The position numbers were made by a program, and so were the translations under genes. Source: Fusobacteriota bacterium (GTDB lineage Bacteria; Fusobacteriota; Fusobacteriia; Fusobacteriales; Fusobacteriaceae). Taken from it: a stretch of 9,763 bases of DNA. Where the stretch lies: positions 1 to 9,763 of the forward strand of contig JAEWEF010000022.1 of assembly GCA_023389595.1 (NCBI GenBank), in the 5' to 3' direction. The notes under the pieces are model-generated. The model was not told the origin of the DNA and did no database searches. It saw only the letters and a program-made list of their open reading frames with translations. Within the stretch, counting starts at the first letter, position 1; every line of letters begins with the position of its first letter. Shown in pieces: positions 1 to 5,048 of this stretch.

Positions 1-270
1 AAATGGGACGTGTATTGTTTAGTTTTGAGAAAAGAAAAAGTCGAGAATTTTTTTCAAAAAACAAAGGGCAAGCCTTACGACTGGAAAGGTATTTTATTTA
101 GTCAAGTTTTGAACTTGAGAAAACAGGACAAAGAAAAATACACTTGTAGCGAATGGATAGCAGAACTTTTAGACAGTGAATTTAATTGCTTTTATCCTAA
201 AAGGTATGCAAATATAACTCCCGAAGACTTGCACGAACTAATAACGAAAGGGGGAAACAATGATTATTGA
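1..270 (+). CDS. C-terminal part of a permuted papain-like (NlpC/P60-superfamily, YiiX/YaeF-like) cysteine hydrolase, 5' end outside window
   Basis: The reading frame is open from the first base, so the true start lies upstream; the GTG at 10 has no reason to be the start. The visible 89 residues contain the pair of motifs typical of phage-encoded permuted papain-like hydrolases: KPYDWKGIL, then KYTCSEWIAELL about 20 residues later, where the Cys (codon 145-147) is the expected nucleophile. The protein ends with an ITPEDLHEL segment that matches the usual (I/T)SPxDLY-type tail. The catalytic His of this family normally lies N-terminal to the Cys and would be outside the window. Such proteins are presumed peptide- or amide-bond hydrolases acting on cell wall or lipid substrates; in phages the exact role is unknown. 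The stop overlaps the start of the endolysin gene by 11 bp, which points to translational coupling within the lysis module. Confidence 0.65.
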   Translation, partial: KWDVYCLVLRKEKVENFFQKTKGKPYDWKGILFSQVLNLRKQDKEKYTCSEWIAELLDSEFNCFYPKRYANITPEDLHELITKGGNNDY

Positions 271-766
271 GATTTTAGACGATAAGGTAATAATAGACGG
301 TATAACGTTTTTAAAGCAAATCGTAAAACAATTCACATTATCTAATAAGTCAATAGAAAAAATGCAGGGAGTACACCCACGACTAGTTGACGTAATTAAA
401 AAAGCTATTGTGAATAGTCCTTATGATTTTCTTATAACTTATGGAGTAAGGACAGCAGCAGAACAAAATAAACTATATCAACAAGGAAGGACGATACCAG
501 GTATAATTATTACACGATGTGATGGATATATAAATAAATCTAATCATCAAAAGAAAAAAGACGGCTATGGATATGCCGTCGATTTTGCTATATATGATAA
601 AACTAAACAAGGTAATATTGACTGGAACTCAACAGAAAAATATATTGCTGTAGCTAATCATATAATTGAAGTGGCAAAACAAAACGGTTTAATAGTTGAG
701 AGCGGGGGAAACTGGACAAAATTCAAGGACTACCCACACATAGAATTAAAAGGAGTGATAAAATGA
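260..766 (+). CDS. Phage endolysin, M15-family (M15C-like) zinc peptidase, L-alanyl-D-glutamate-type
   Basis: This 168-aa protein should cleave stem peptides of peptidoglycan to release phage progeny. M15 features are in the right order: FTLSNKSIEKMQGVHPRLV at 25-43, the GVRTAAEQNKLYQQGRT segment at 62-78, the zinc-ligand region SNHQ...GYGYAVD with His96 and Asp108, GGNW at 149-152, and KDYPHIEL with catalytic Asp157 and ligand His160. The 5-residue stretch between His96 and the GxAxD part is also found in many phage members, so I do not treat it as a defect. No signal peptide or separate wall-binding domain is seen, so export probably depends on the holin. The start is set by AAAGGGGG at 247-254, 5 nt before the ATG. 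The stop overlaps the holin start (ATGA). The usual WGGDW reads SGGNW here; whether this affects activity is unclear. Confidence 0.9.
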   Translation: MIIEILDDKVIIDGITFLKQIVKQFTLSNKSIEKMQGVHPRLVDVIKKAIVNSPYDFLITYGVRTAAEQNKLYQQGRTIPGIIITRCDGYINKSNHQKKKDGYGYAVDFAIYDKTKQGNIDWNSTEKYIAVANHIIEVAKQNGLIVESGGNWTKFKDYPHIELKGVIK

Positions 767-1101
767 AAGATAAATTAATATTTTTAGTACCAGTAATTAG
801 CTTTATATTAGGATATTTTGCACCTATACTCAAAGCAAAAGTAAAGAAGACAGACACAAAAATAGACGATTTTTTACTTGAGATTGCACTTGCTAGCGTT
901 GGATTTGTTGATAAGGCTTTTAAAGAAGATAAGGGCGAAAGCAAAAAACAAAGAGCGAAAGACATTATAGAAAGTGAACTCAATTCTTATAATAAAAAGG
1001 TATCAGATAAAATTTTAGACAAGGTTATAGAAAAAGCCGTGACTATTAATAAAATACAGGAATACAACGAAAAGGGGGAGGAGCTTGTTCCTTTAAAGTA
1101 A
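763..1101 (+). CDS. Phage holin, LLH/superfamily 6-like
   Basis: The protein is 112 aa, the usual size for Holin_LLH. It has one strongly hydrophobic segment at about residues 4-24, a basic stretch (KAKVKK) just after it, and then a soluble helical tail. The tail fits the LLH pattern as I know it: a helix with A-x-x-x-V-x-x-V (residues 43-50), a KKQRAKDIIESEL helix, and a final helix with IEKAV. Holins form inner-membrane lesions at a set time and let the endolysin reach the wall. The ATG overlaps the endolysin stop by 4 bp, and AAAGGAG at 748-754 lies 8 nt upstream. This position right after the endolysin supports the call. An unrelated small membrane protein is the alternative. Confidence 0.75.
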   Translation: MKDKLIFLVPVISFILGYFAPILKAKVKKTDTKIDDFLLEIALASVGFVDKAFKEDKGESKKQRAKDIIESELNSYNKKVSDKILDKVIEKAVTINKIQEYNEKGEELVPLK

Positions 1102-1103
1102 AA

Positions 1104-1157
1104 AGCAGTAATTTATACGGCAATATTGGAATAAATAGACACCGTGAAATTACTGCT
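1104..1157 (+). repeat. 54-nt inverted repeat able to form a long hairpin between holin and next gene
   Basis: AGCAGTAATTT at 1104-1114 is a perfect inverted match to AAATTACTGCT at 1147-1157 (11 bp). After a one-base bulge the stem can continue with UACGG/CCGUG (1116-1120 and 1142-1146, one G-U pair). The remaining loop contains the self-complementary CAATATTG. No T-tract follows, so it is not an ordinary intrinsic terminator. It begins three bases after the holin stop and ends about 50 nt before the next start. It may be an RNA stability or processing element, a translational control hairpin, or a protein-binding DNA site. The function is unknown. Confidence 0.6.
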
Positions 1158-1208
1158 AATCTAGGATTTATAAAATATTTTTAAGACAACAAGGAGGACA
1201 TAAAAAAA

Positions 1209-1802
1209 ATGGATGTTGAGCTTTTAAAATTTTTAGCCAATTACGGGTCACTTGGTATTTTTGCATTTATCTTTTTTAGATACATAGACAGAACAGTGAA
1301 AAAGCAAGACCAAATGACACAACGGCTATTTGATAAACAAGACGAAACAACAAACAACCTAGTTGAGTTAATGACATTGCTAAAAGATAATATTATTAAT
1401 TCAAAGTTTAGCAATAAACAGTTGCACCAAGTACTACAATATAAATATACTGCCGTTGCTTTTGAGTTGCAAAACAAGATGGCAAACTATATTTATAAAA
1501 ACAATATCATAAAAAACTATGGGATAATAAAAAAGGAAACATTGACAACCATAGAACACATCTTGAGAAACTACAGAAACGAACTTGAGCCACTAGTAGA
1601 AGAAACTAAATTCGATATACTCATAAACGACTTGAACGCAGAACTAAAAGAAATGGTAGCAAAGTCTATGGAGATTTTTGACATACTCAAACAAAACGAA
1701 ACACACTCAAAAGAAGAACTAGATACAGCAAATAGAGAAATAAAATCTCTGTGCGACAACCTAAAAAATAACCTGTTGTTTGCACTCAAAAAAGTATGTT
1801 AA
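1209..1802 (+). CDS. Phage small membrane protein with coiled-coil-like tail (possible BhlA/UviB-type accessory holin)
   Basis: This 197-aa protein has one N-terminal hydrophobic segment at about residues 8-24 (FLANYGSLGIFAFIFF). It is followed by a basic, Gln-rich helix (RYIDRTVKKQDQMTQRL) and a long charged helical region to the end. The head resembles the short BhlA/UviB holin-like proteins, but the tail is far longer than theirs. Positive charges after the membrane segment suggest an N-out, C-in topology, which would argue against an i-spanin, whose tail should face the periplasm. AAGGAGG at 1191-1197 sits 11 nt before the ATG. It is the last gene of the lysis module, and a terminator follows within 10 nt. 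The role could be a second holin, an antiholin or a lysis regulator; the sequence does not decide. Confidence 0.55.
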   Translation: MDVELLKFLANYGSLGIFAFIFFRYIDRTVKKQDQMTQRLFDKQDETTNNLVELMTLLKDNIINSKFSNKQLHQVLQYKYTAVAFELQNKMANYIYKNNIIKNYGIIKKETLTTIEHILRNYRNELEPLVEETKFDILINDLNAELKEMVAKSMEIFDILKQNETHSKEELDTANREIKSLCDNLKNNLLFALKKVC

Positions 1803-1807
1803 TTAAA

Positions 1808-1840
1808 ATGGCAGGATTAATTCCTGCCTTATTTTTTTCT
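1808..1840 (+). terminator. Intrinsic terminator of the prophage lysis operon
   Basis: A 7-bp G+C-rich stem, GGCAGGA (1810-1816) and TCCTGCC (1822-1828), encloses the loop TTAAT and is followed by TTATTTTTTTCT. It starts a few bases after the stop of the 197-aa gene, so it closes the lysis transcript. Confidence 0.85.
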
Positions 1841-1893
1841 TTACTGTTAATTGAAATAGTAGTTTTAAATTCAATGAAAAAAAATAAAAAAAA

Positions 1894-1915
1894 TGTTGGC
1901 AATTTGTTGGCAATT
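1894..1915. repeat. Two perfect tandem copies of an 11-bp unit
   Basis: TGTTGGCAATT at 1894-1904 is repeated exactly at 1905-1915. The unit is close to one helical turn, so two bound proteins would sit on the same face of the DNA. Short direct repeats of about this size are typical arm-type sites of tyrosine integrases, and the position just beyond the last phage gene fits an attP arm. This role is inferred from position and spacing only. Confidence 0.6.
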
Positions 1916-2011
1916 AGTTCAAAACCACCTAAAATAACTAAACATCAAAACTAGAATTTACGGTATTTTCAGCGTTTAAAAAATAGAAGATAAATTATAG
2001 TTTAATTTCTA

Positions 2012-2053
2012 CTAAATAAAGCCTGACTTGTAAAAAGTTGAGGCTTTATTTAG
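2012..2053. terminator. Perfect 13-bp inverted repeat, terminator-like hairpin
   Basis: CTAAATAAAGCCT (2012-2024) pairs with AGGCTTTATTTAG (2041-2053) over 13 bp without mismatch, and ACTT/AAGT can pair further inside the loop. The following sequence has a T7 run only after a gap of about 11 nt, so termination is possible but not textbook. Because it is symmetric, it could also act from the other strand or be a protein-binding palindrome. Confidence 0.45.
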
Positions 2054-2095
2054 TTTATGGAATATTTTTTTAATTTTTGCATAATATTTAATGTT

Positions 2096-2124
2096 AAAAC
2101 CTAAATTAATATTTAGGTTTTTTT
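2096..2124 (+). terminator. Intrinsic terminator with AT-rich 11-bp stem
   Basis: AAAACCTAAAT (2096-2106) and ATTTAGGTTTT (2111-2121) form a perfect stem around TAAT, and the T-run continues to 2124. No gene ends directly upstream on the + strand, so it appears to be orphaned from its gene or to insulate the prophage from rhuM. Confidence 0.65.
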
Positions 2125-2182
2125 ATTTTAATAATCTTTAAAATTTATATTATTAATTTTTTTTGAATTAAATTTAAATATA

Positions 2183-2926
2183 TTTTATAATTTAGATATG
2201 ATAATATCTTTAGGCTATAGAGTTAGGTCTGGTGTTGCAACAAGGTTTAGAAAATGGGCGAGTGAACGCTTGAAAGAGTATATGATAAAAGGTTTCACTA
2301 TTGATGATAACAGAATCAAAGGCAATGGTGGAGGAAGTTATTTGAGAGAATTATTAGATAGGATTCGTGATATTAGGTCTTCTGAAAAAGTGATGTATCG
2401 CCAAGTTCTTGATTTGTATGCTACAAGTGTGGACTATAATCCTAAAAGTGAGGAATCGCTTAAATTCTTTAAAATCGTGCAAGATAAACTACATTATGCA
2501 ACTCATAGGAACACTGCTGATGAAGTGATTTTTCAAAGAGCTAATGCAAAGAAACCATTTATGGGGCTTACCTCTTTTTCAGGAGAATTGCCAACTTTGA
2601 AGGATATTTCAGTTGCTAAAAATTATCTTAATGAAAGTGAACTAAAAATATTAAATAATCTAGTATCTGGTTATTTTGATTTGGCAGAAATCAATGCTAT
2701 AAAACATAAACCAATGTATATGGAAGATTATGTAAAACAATTAGACGCTTTACTTTCAGTAGATAATAGAAAACTTCTTGATGGTATAAGCTATGTAAGT
2801 CACGAACAAGCAATAGAAAAAGCAAAAAAAGAGTACAGAAAGTATCAAAAAGCTACACTATCATCAGTTGAAAAAGCTTATTTAGAAAATGTTAAAGCCG
2901 TAGAGAAAGAAATCAAAAAGAAGTAA
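2183..2926 (+). pseudogene. rhuM: RhuM-family protein gene, 5'-truncated
   Basis: The product reads through the conserved body of the RhuM family (COG3943, named for a Salmonella SPI-3 gene, molecular function unproven). Landmarks are GYRVRSGVATRFRKWA, LKEYMIKGF, GGGSYLRELLDRIRDIRSSEK, YATSVDYNPK, FFKIVQDKLHYATH, FMGLTSF, KNYLNESELKILNNLVSGYFD and PMYMEDYVKQLD, then a Lys-rich tail. Family members usually have roughly 90-100 more residues at the N-terminus. The first ATG is at 2198 (242 codons), but the five codons before it read F-Y-N-L-D, matching the family's YNLDVIISVGYRV segment. Homology therefore begins at about 2183, upstream of the ATG. Further upstream the frame is low-complexity and reaches a stop at 2132-2134. 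There is no Shine-Dalgarno before 2198. I therefore treat it as a truncated pseudogene, although a short product could still be made. Its intact 3' end suggests fairly recent damage. Confidence 0.8.
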
Positions 2927-2963
2927 AAGGAAATGATAAATTGGAATTTATAGGGATAGATTT

Positions 2964-3572
2964 ATGGGAAAAATTAGACCGGATTTTAAAGATATAAAAT
3001 CATTTGAGGAATTTATTAGATACTATTGGTACCGGAAAGAACTTTCGCAAATTTGCAAGTCTCTTGGATTAGAATACAGAAATACAAAACAAAAGCTGAA
3101 TTATATTATAGAGCAATATTTTAAGGGGAATAAAGTAGAAAAATCTCCCAAGAAAGTGAAGAAAAATCAAACTGAAAGGATAACTTTAAATACGCCATTG
3201 CTTGAATGTGGTTTTTCATTTAACAGAAAATTTAGAGATTATTTTTCATCTGTAACAGGCGTTAGCCCGTTTAAATTTAATGCTGATATGGCAACAGCTT
3301 GGAGAAAAGTTAAAGAGGAGAATGACTTAAAGTTTACAATTCAAGATATGGTGAAAATTTATTATGGAGAATCAGGCTACGCTAAATATGATAATTCGGT
3401 TTGTCAATGGAATCAATTTTTAAAGGATTTTTGCTCTGATGAATTTAGCGTTAATTATTCGAATAAGTTAAAAGTTGCTACTATCTTATGGAAAGAAGTT
3501 AGAGATTCAAAAAATGAAAAAGTCTATTCAAGACAGCTTCTTAATGAGTATAAGATAAATAGGAATTTGTAG
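2964..3572 (+). CDS. SAP-like domain protein, DUF6434-like
   Basis: This is a 202-aa soluble protein. Residues about 20-56 (YYWYRKELSQICKSLGL...TKQKLNYIIEQYFKGNK) have the helix-extended-helix pattern of SAP-like domains, which often bind nucleic acid. The usual Gly-rich turn is weak here (EYRNTKQKL). A basic linker (KVEKSPKKVKKNQ) follows. The C-terminal half has FNRKFRDYFSSVTG and, around 148-156, QWNQFLKDF, resembling proteins annotated as DUF6434. No enzyme motif is visible. AGGG at 2952-2955 lies about 8 nt before the ATG. It sits 37 bp after the truncated rhuM and may once have shared its transcript. A DNA-binding or nucleoid-associated accessory role is possible but inferred. Confidence 0.55.
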   Translation: MGKIRPDFKDIKSFEEFIRYYWYRKELSQICKSLGLEYRNTKQKLNYIIEQYFKGNKVEKSPKKVKKNQTERITLNTPLLECGFSFNRKFRDYFSSVTGVSPFKFNADMATAWRKVKEENDLKFTIQDMVKIYYGESGYAKYDNSVCQWNQFLKDFCSDEFSVNYSNKLKVATILWKEVRDSKNEKVYSRQLLNEYKINRNL

Positions 3573-3617
3573 GATTTCATCCGGGGTTTACACAAATTTA
3601 TTTAAAGGAGAAATAAG

Positions 3618-4391
3618 ATGAATGGACAAATGTTTCAAATTGCGTCTATTGTGGCAGCGAGCAAAAAAGCTCTCAAATCATCAGAATCGATTAGATATTC
3701 GCCATTGGAATATGAAAATAAAATTGAATTCGCATTTTTACCTGAAAAGAAGTTTTTAAGGAAAGAAAAATATATTGCTTCTAATGTTTCACTGTGGTTT
3801 GATGAAATAAAGAAAAGGGACATACAGGATATAAAATTAATATGCCCATATTCAGTAAATGATAGAGGAATTTTGGGATTTTCAAATACAACGGAAAGTT
3901 CCATTTTGTGTTTTTACAAAAGCGGGAAAGTAACATATTTTGTCCCTGATTGGCAATTTGACTTTATGCTGCAAAAATGGAATATTTTATATTCAGAGCA
4001 TAAGTGGACTAATCCGCCATCACAAAAGCCACAGTTTGAAAACAACACGGATTCGTTCCGAGAAGTGCTGGTATCTATTAGAGAATTAGCTTTAAAAATA
4101 GAATGTGAAAATTTTGCTAATGTGTTTTCTACTGCCATAAATCTTTTGGATGGATGTAGTGAGTATCCGGATGAAAAGTACGGTTTAAGTTTGCCGCCAA
4201 TTCCACATCAAAATCTTAAAATGTTTGAAGCCGCAAGTGCTGCAGATGTTTTTGGAGCAATGGGTTCATGGAACGATAGTCCGGAATGGATGGCTCATGA
4301 AAAAGGGTTAGATGAGGAATATGAAACTTTGTCTTCTGAGCTATTAAAAAATGTAAGACTTGCCATTTTATATGCTATCAATGAATGGTAA
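3618..4391 (+). CDS. Hypothetical 257-aa protein, function unknown
   Basis: I do not recognise a named family. The protein has no signal peptide or membrane segment and looks like a folded cytosolic protein rich in aromatic residues. It seems to have two parts. The N-terminal half holds NDRGILGFSN (81-90), SSILCFYKSGKVTYFVPDW (94-112) and a Trp/Pro segment, HKWTNPP (128-134). The C-terminal helical half holds ENNTDSFREVLVSIRELA (141-158) and a striking block at 204-236, FEAASAADVFGAMGSWNDSPEWMAHEKGL split by no gaps, ending in an AINEW terminus. The dense invariant-looking Gly, Trp and Asp residues suggest a conserved fold, but no catalytic triad is evident. The start is well supported by AAGGAG at 3605-3610, 7 nt before the ATG. 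Placement between two other unknown genes suggests a cargo cassette. Confidence 0.6.
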   Translation: MNGQMFQIASIVAASKKALKSSESIRYSPLEYENKIEFAFLPEKKFLRKEKYIASNVSLWFDEIKKRDIQDIKLICPYSVNDRGILGFSNTTESSILCFYKSGKVTYFVPDWQFDFMLQKWNILYSEHKWTNPPSQKPQFENNTDSFREVLVSIRELALKIECENFANVFSTAINLLDGCSEYPDEKYGLSLPPIPHQNLKMFEAASAADVFGAMGSWNDSPEWMAHEKGLDEEYETLSSELLKNVRLAILYAINEW

Positions 4392-4441
4392 GAAAAATAA
4401 TAATTTGTAAGACATAGAAAATTAGAAATAATGGGGTTATT

Positions 4442-4984
4442 ATGAATGATATAAAAAAATATAAGATATTAACAAAAGACAAACCCTTTGCTTATCGTAT
4501 AAAGATTGCTTTTTTATTATTGAAAAAAGAAGAAGTTTATGAGCAATTAAAAGGGGAAGCTTCTAAGATTATAATTAGAGAAGGAGAGCCATGTGCTATT
4601 TTTGAAAGAGTGATTGGTGAATTATTAAGCTTGAAGATATGGTATATTCCGGATGAAATTAAAATTTGGGATAGACGATTTGGCAGTTTATTTGAGACAA
4701 AATATTTTTGTTATGATGATGACACGAAAACATGGAGTAATATATTAGAAAAATACTTCTTGAAGTTAAAATATATGCCCAAAAGAGAAGATTATAGATC
4801 TACAATGAGTTTTAATAATGCTTGGGGATATTTTGCAGAATTGTTATCAGTAGTTAAGGAAAATTGTCATCCTGAATTTGAGAAATACTATAATATTGCT
4901 ATAAAAAACGGAATGAGTGAAGTAGTATTTGAAAGAAAGATGAAAGAGTTGTTTGAAATTAAAAAAATGTTTATTGAAACATAA
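4442..4984 (+). CDS. Hypothetical 180-aa protein, function unknown
   Basis: I do not recognise the family. The product is a soluble, mixed charged and aromatic protein without membrane segment or signal peptide. Visible landmarks are an N-terminal helix (AYRIKIAFLLLKKEEVYEQLKGEA, residues 17-40), an aromatic middle with IWYIPDEIKIWDRRFGSLFE (66-85), and a C-terminal helical part beginning NNAWGYFAELLSVVKENCHPEFEKYY. The ribosome binding site is weak (GGGG about 6 nt before the ATG). It lies 50 bp after the 257-aa gene and has the same orientation, so the two could be co-transcribed. Small two- to three-gene cassettes of this size include immunity proteins and defence accessory proteins, but nothing in the sequence proves such a role. 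Confidence 0.55.
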   Translation: MNDIKKYKILTKDKPFAYRIKIAFLLLKKEEVYEQLKGEASKIIIREGEPCAIFERVIGELLSLKIWYIPDEIKIWDRRFGSLFETKYFCYDDDTKTWSNILEKYFLKLKYMPKREDYRSTMSFNNAWGYFAELLSVVKENCHPEFEKYYNIAIKNGMSEVVFERKMKELFEIKKMFIET

Positions 4985-5048
4985 AGCTATGATATAAATT
5001 TTATTTTATAATATAAAAGATTATATAAAAATATAAATGGAGAAATGT
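4985..5048 (+). promoter_or_regulatory. Candidate promoter region and ribosome binding site of smc
   Basis: The 64-bp gap is almost pure A+T. It holds an extended -10-like TGATATAAA at 4990-4998 and a consensus TATAAT at 5007-5012, but no good -35 box at 16-18 bp from either. In such AT-rich DNA these matches arise easily by chance. No terminator hairpin is present, so transcription from the upstream genes may also continue into smc. GGAGAAA at 5039-5045 is a clear ribosome binding site for the ATG at 5049 and decides that start. Confidence 0.3.

Larger units (their letters stand above)
1808..1954 (+). other. Small 48-codon ORF running through the terminator; probably not a gene
   Basis: An ATG inside the terminator hairpin opens 48 codons. 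The first about 22 residues are hydrophobic and the rest basic (KKNKKNVGNLLAI, then SSKPPKITKHQN). There is no Shine-Dalgarno sequence and the start overlaps the terminator stem, so expression is doubtful. The second half lies over the 11-bp tandem repeat. It could be a leftover C-terminal coding tail, for example of an integrase, but I cannot show this. Confidence 0.15.
1841..2182. other. AT-rich region without a supported gene, joining prophage to accessory segment
   Basis: No ORF here has both a ribosome binding site and recognisable coding content. The region contains an 11-bp tandem repeat (1894-1915), a 13-bp inverted repeat (2012-2053) and a terminator hairpin (2096-2124). It then runs into T-rich sequence that ends where rhuM homology begins. 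It is the most likely place for the phage attachment site or the recombination scar. No tRNA fragment that could serve as an att target was seen. Confidence 0.6.
1..2185. mobile_element. Lysis-module end of a putative prophage (right boundary uncertain)
   Basis: The segment carries, in order, a papain-like hydrolase, an M15 endolysin, a holin and a small membrane protein, followed by a strong terminator. That is the usual late-gene end of a temperate phage. Everything after about 2183 belongs to a truncated rhuM and other non-phage-like genes, so the element most likely ends between the terminator at 1840 and 2185. No integrase, tail or capsid gene is in view, and I could not identify an att core because only one end of the element is present. 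Whether the prophage is intact or a remnant cannot be told from this window. Confidence 0.6.

Noticed and set aside
548..585. Apparent insertion in the endolysin zinc motif between His96 and Asp108
   Set aside because: A longer spacer ending in DGYGxAVD is common in phage M15 peptidases, so the site is probably normal.
1808..1954. 48-codon ORF as a small membrane peptide or toxin
   Set aside because: The start lies inside a terminator stem and lacks a ribosome binding site; hydrophobicity comes from the T-rich terminator tract.
3564..3598. 7-bp inverted repeat AATTTGT/ACAAATT after the SAP-like gene
   Set aside because: The stem is short and AT-rich and no T-tract follows, so it is not a convincing terminator or operator.
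2182..5012. ATTTTATAAT present at both edges of the accessory segment (2182-2191 and 5003-5012), as possible target-site duplication
   Set aside because: The match is only 10 bp of pure A+T in AT-rich DNA, and the left copy lies within rhuM homology; chance is the simplest explanation.
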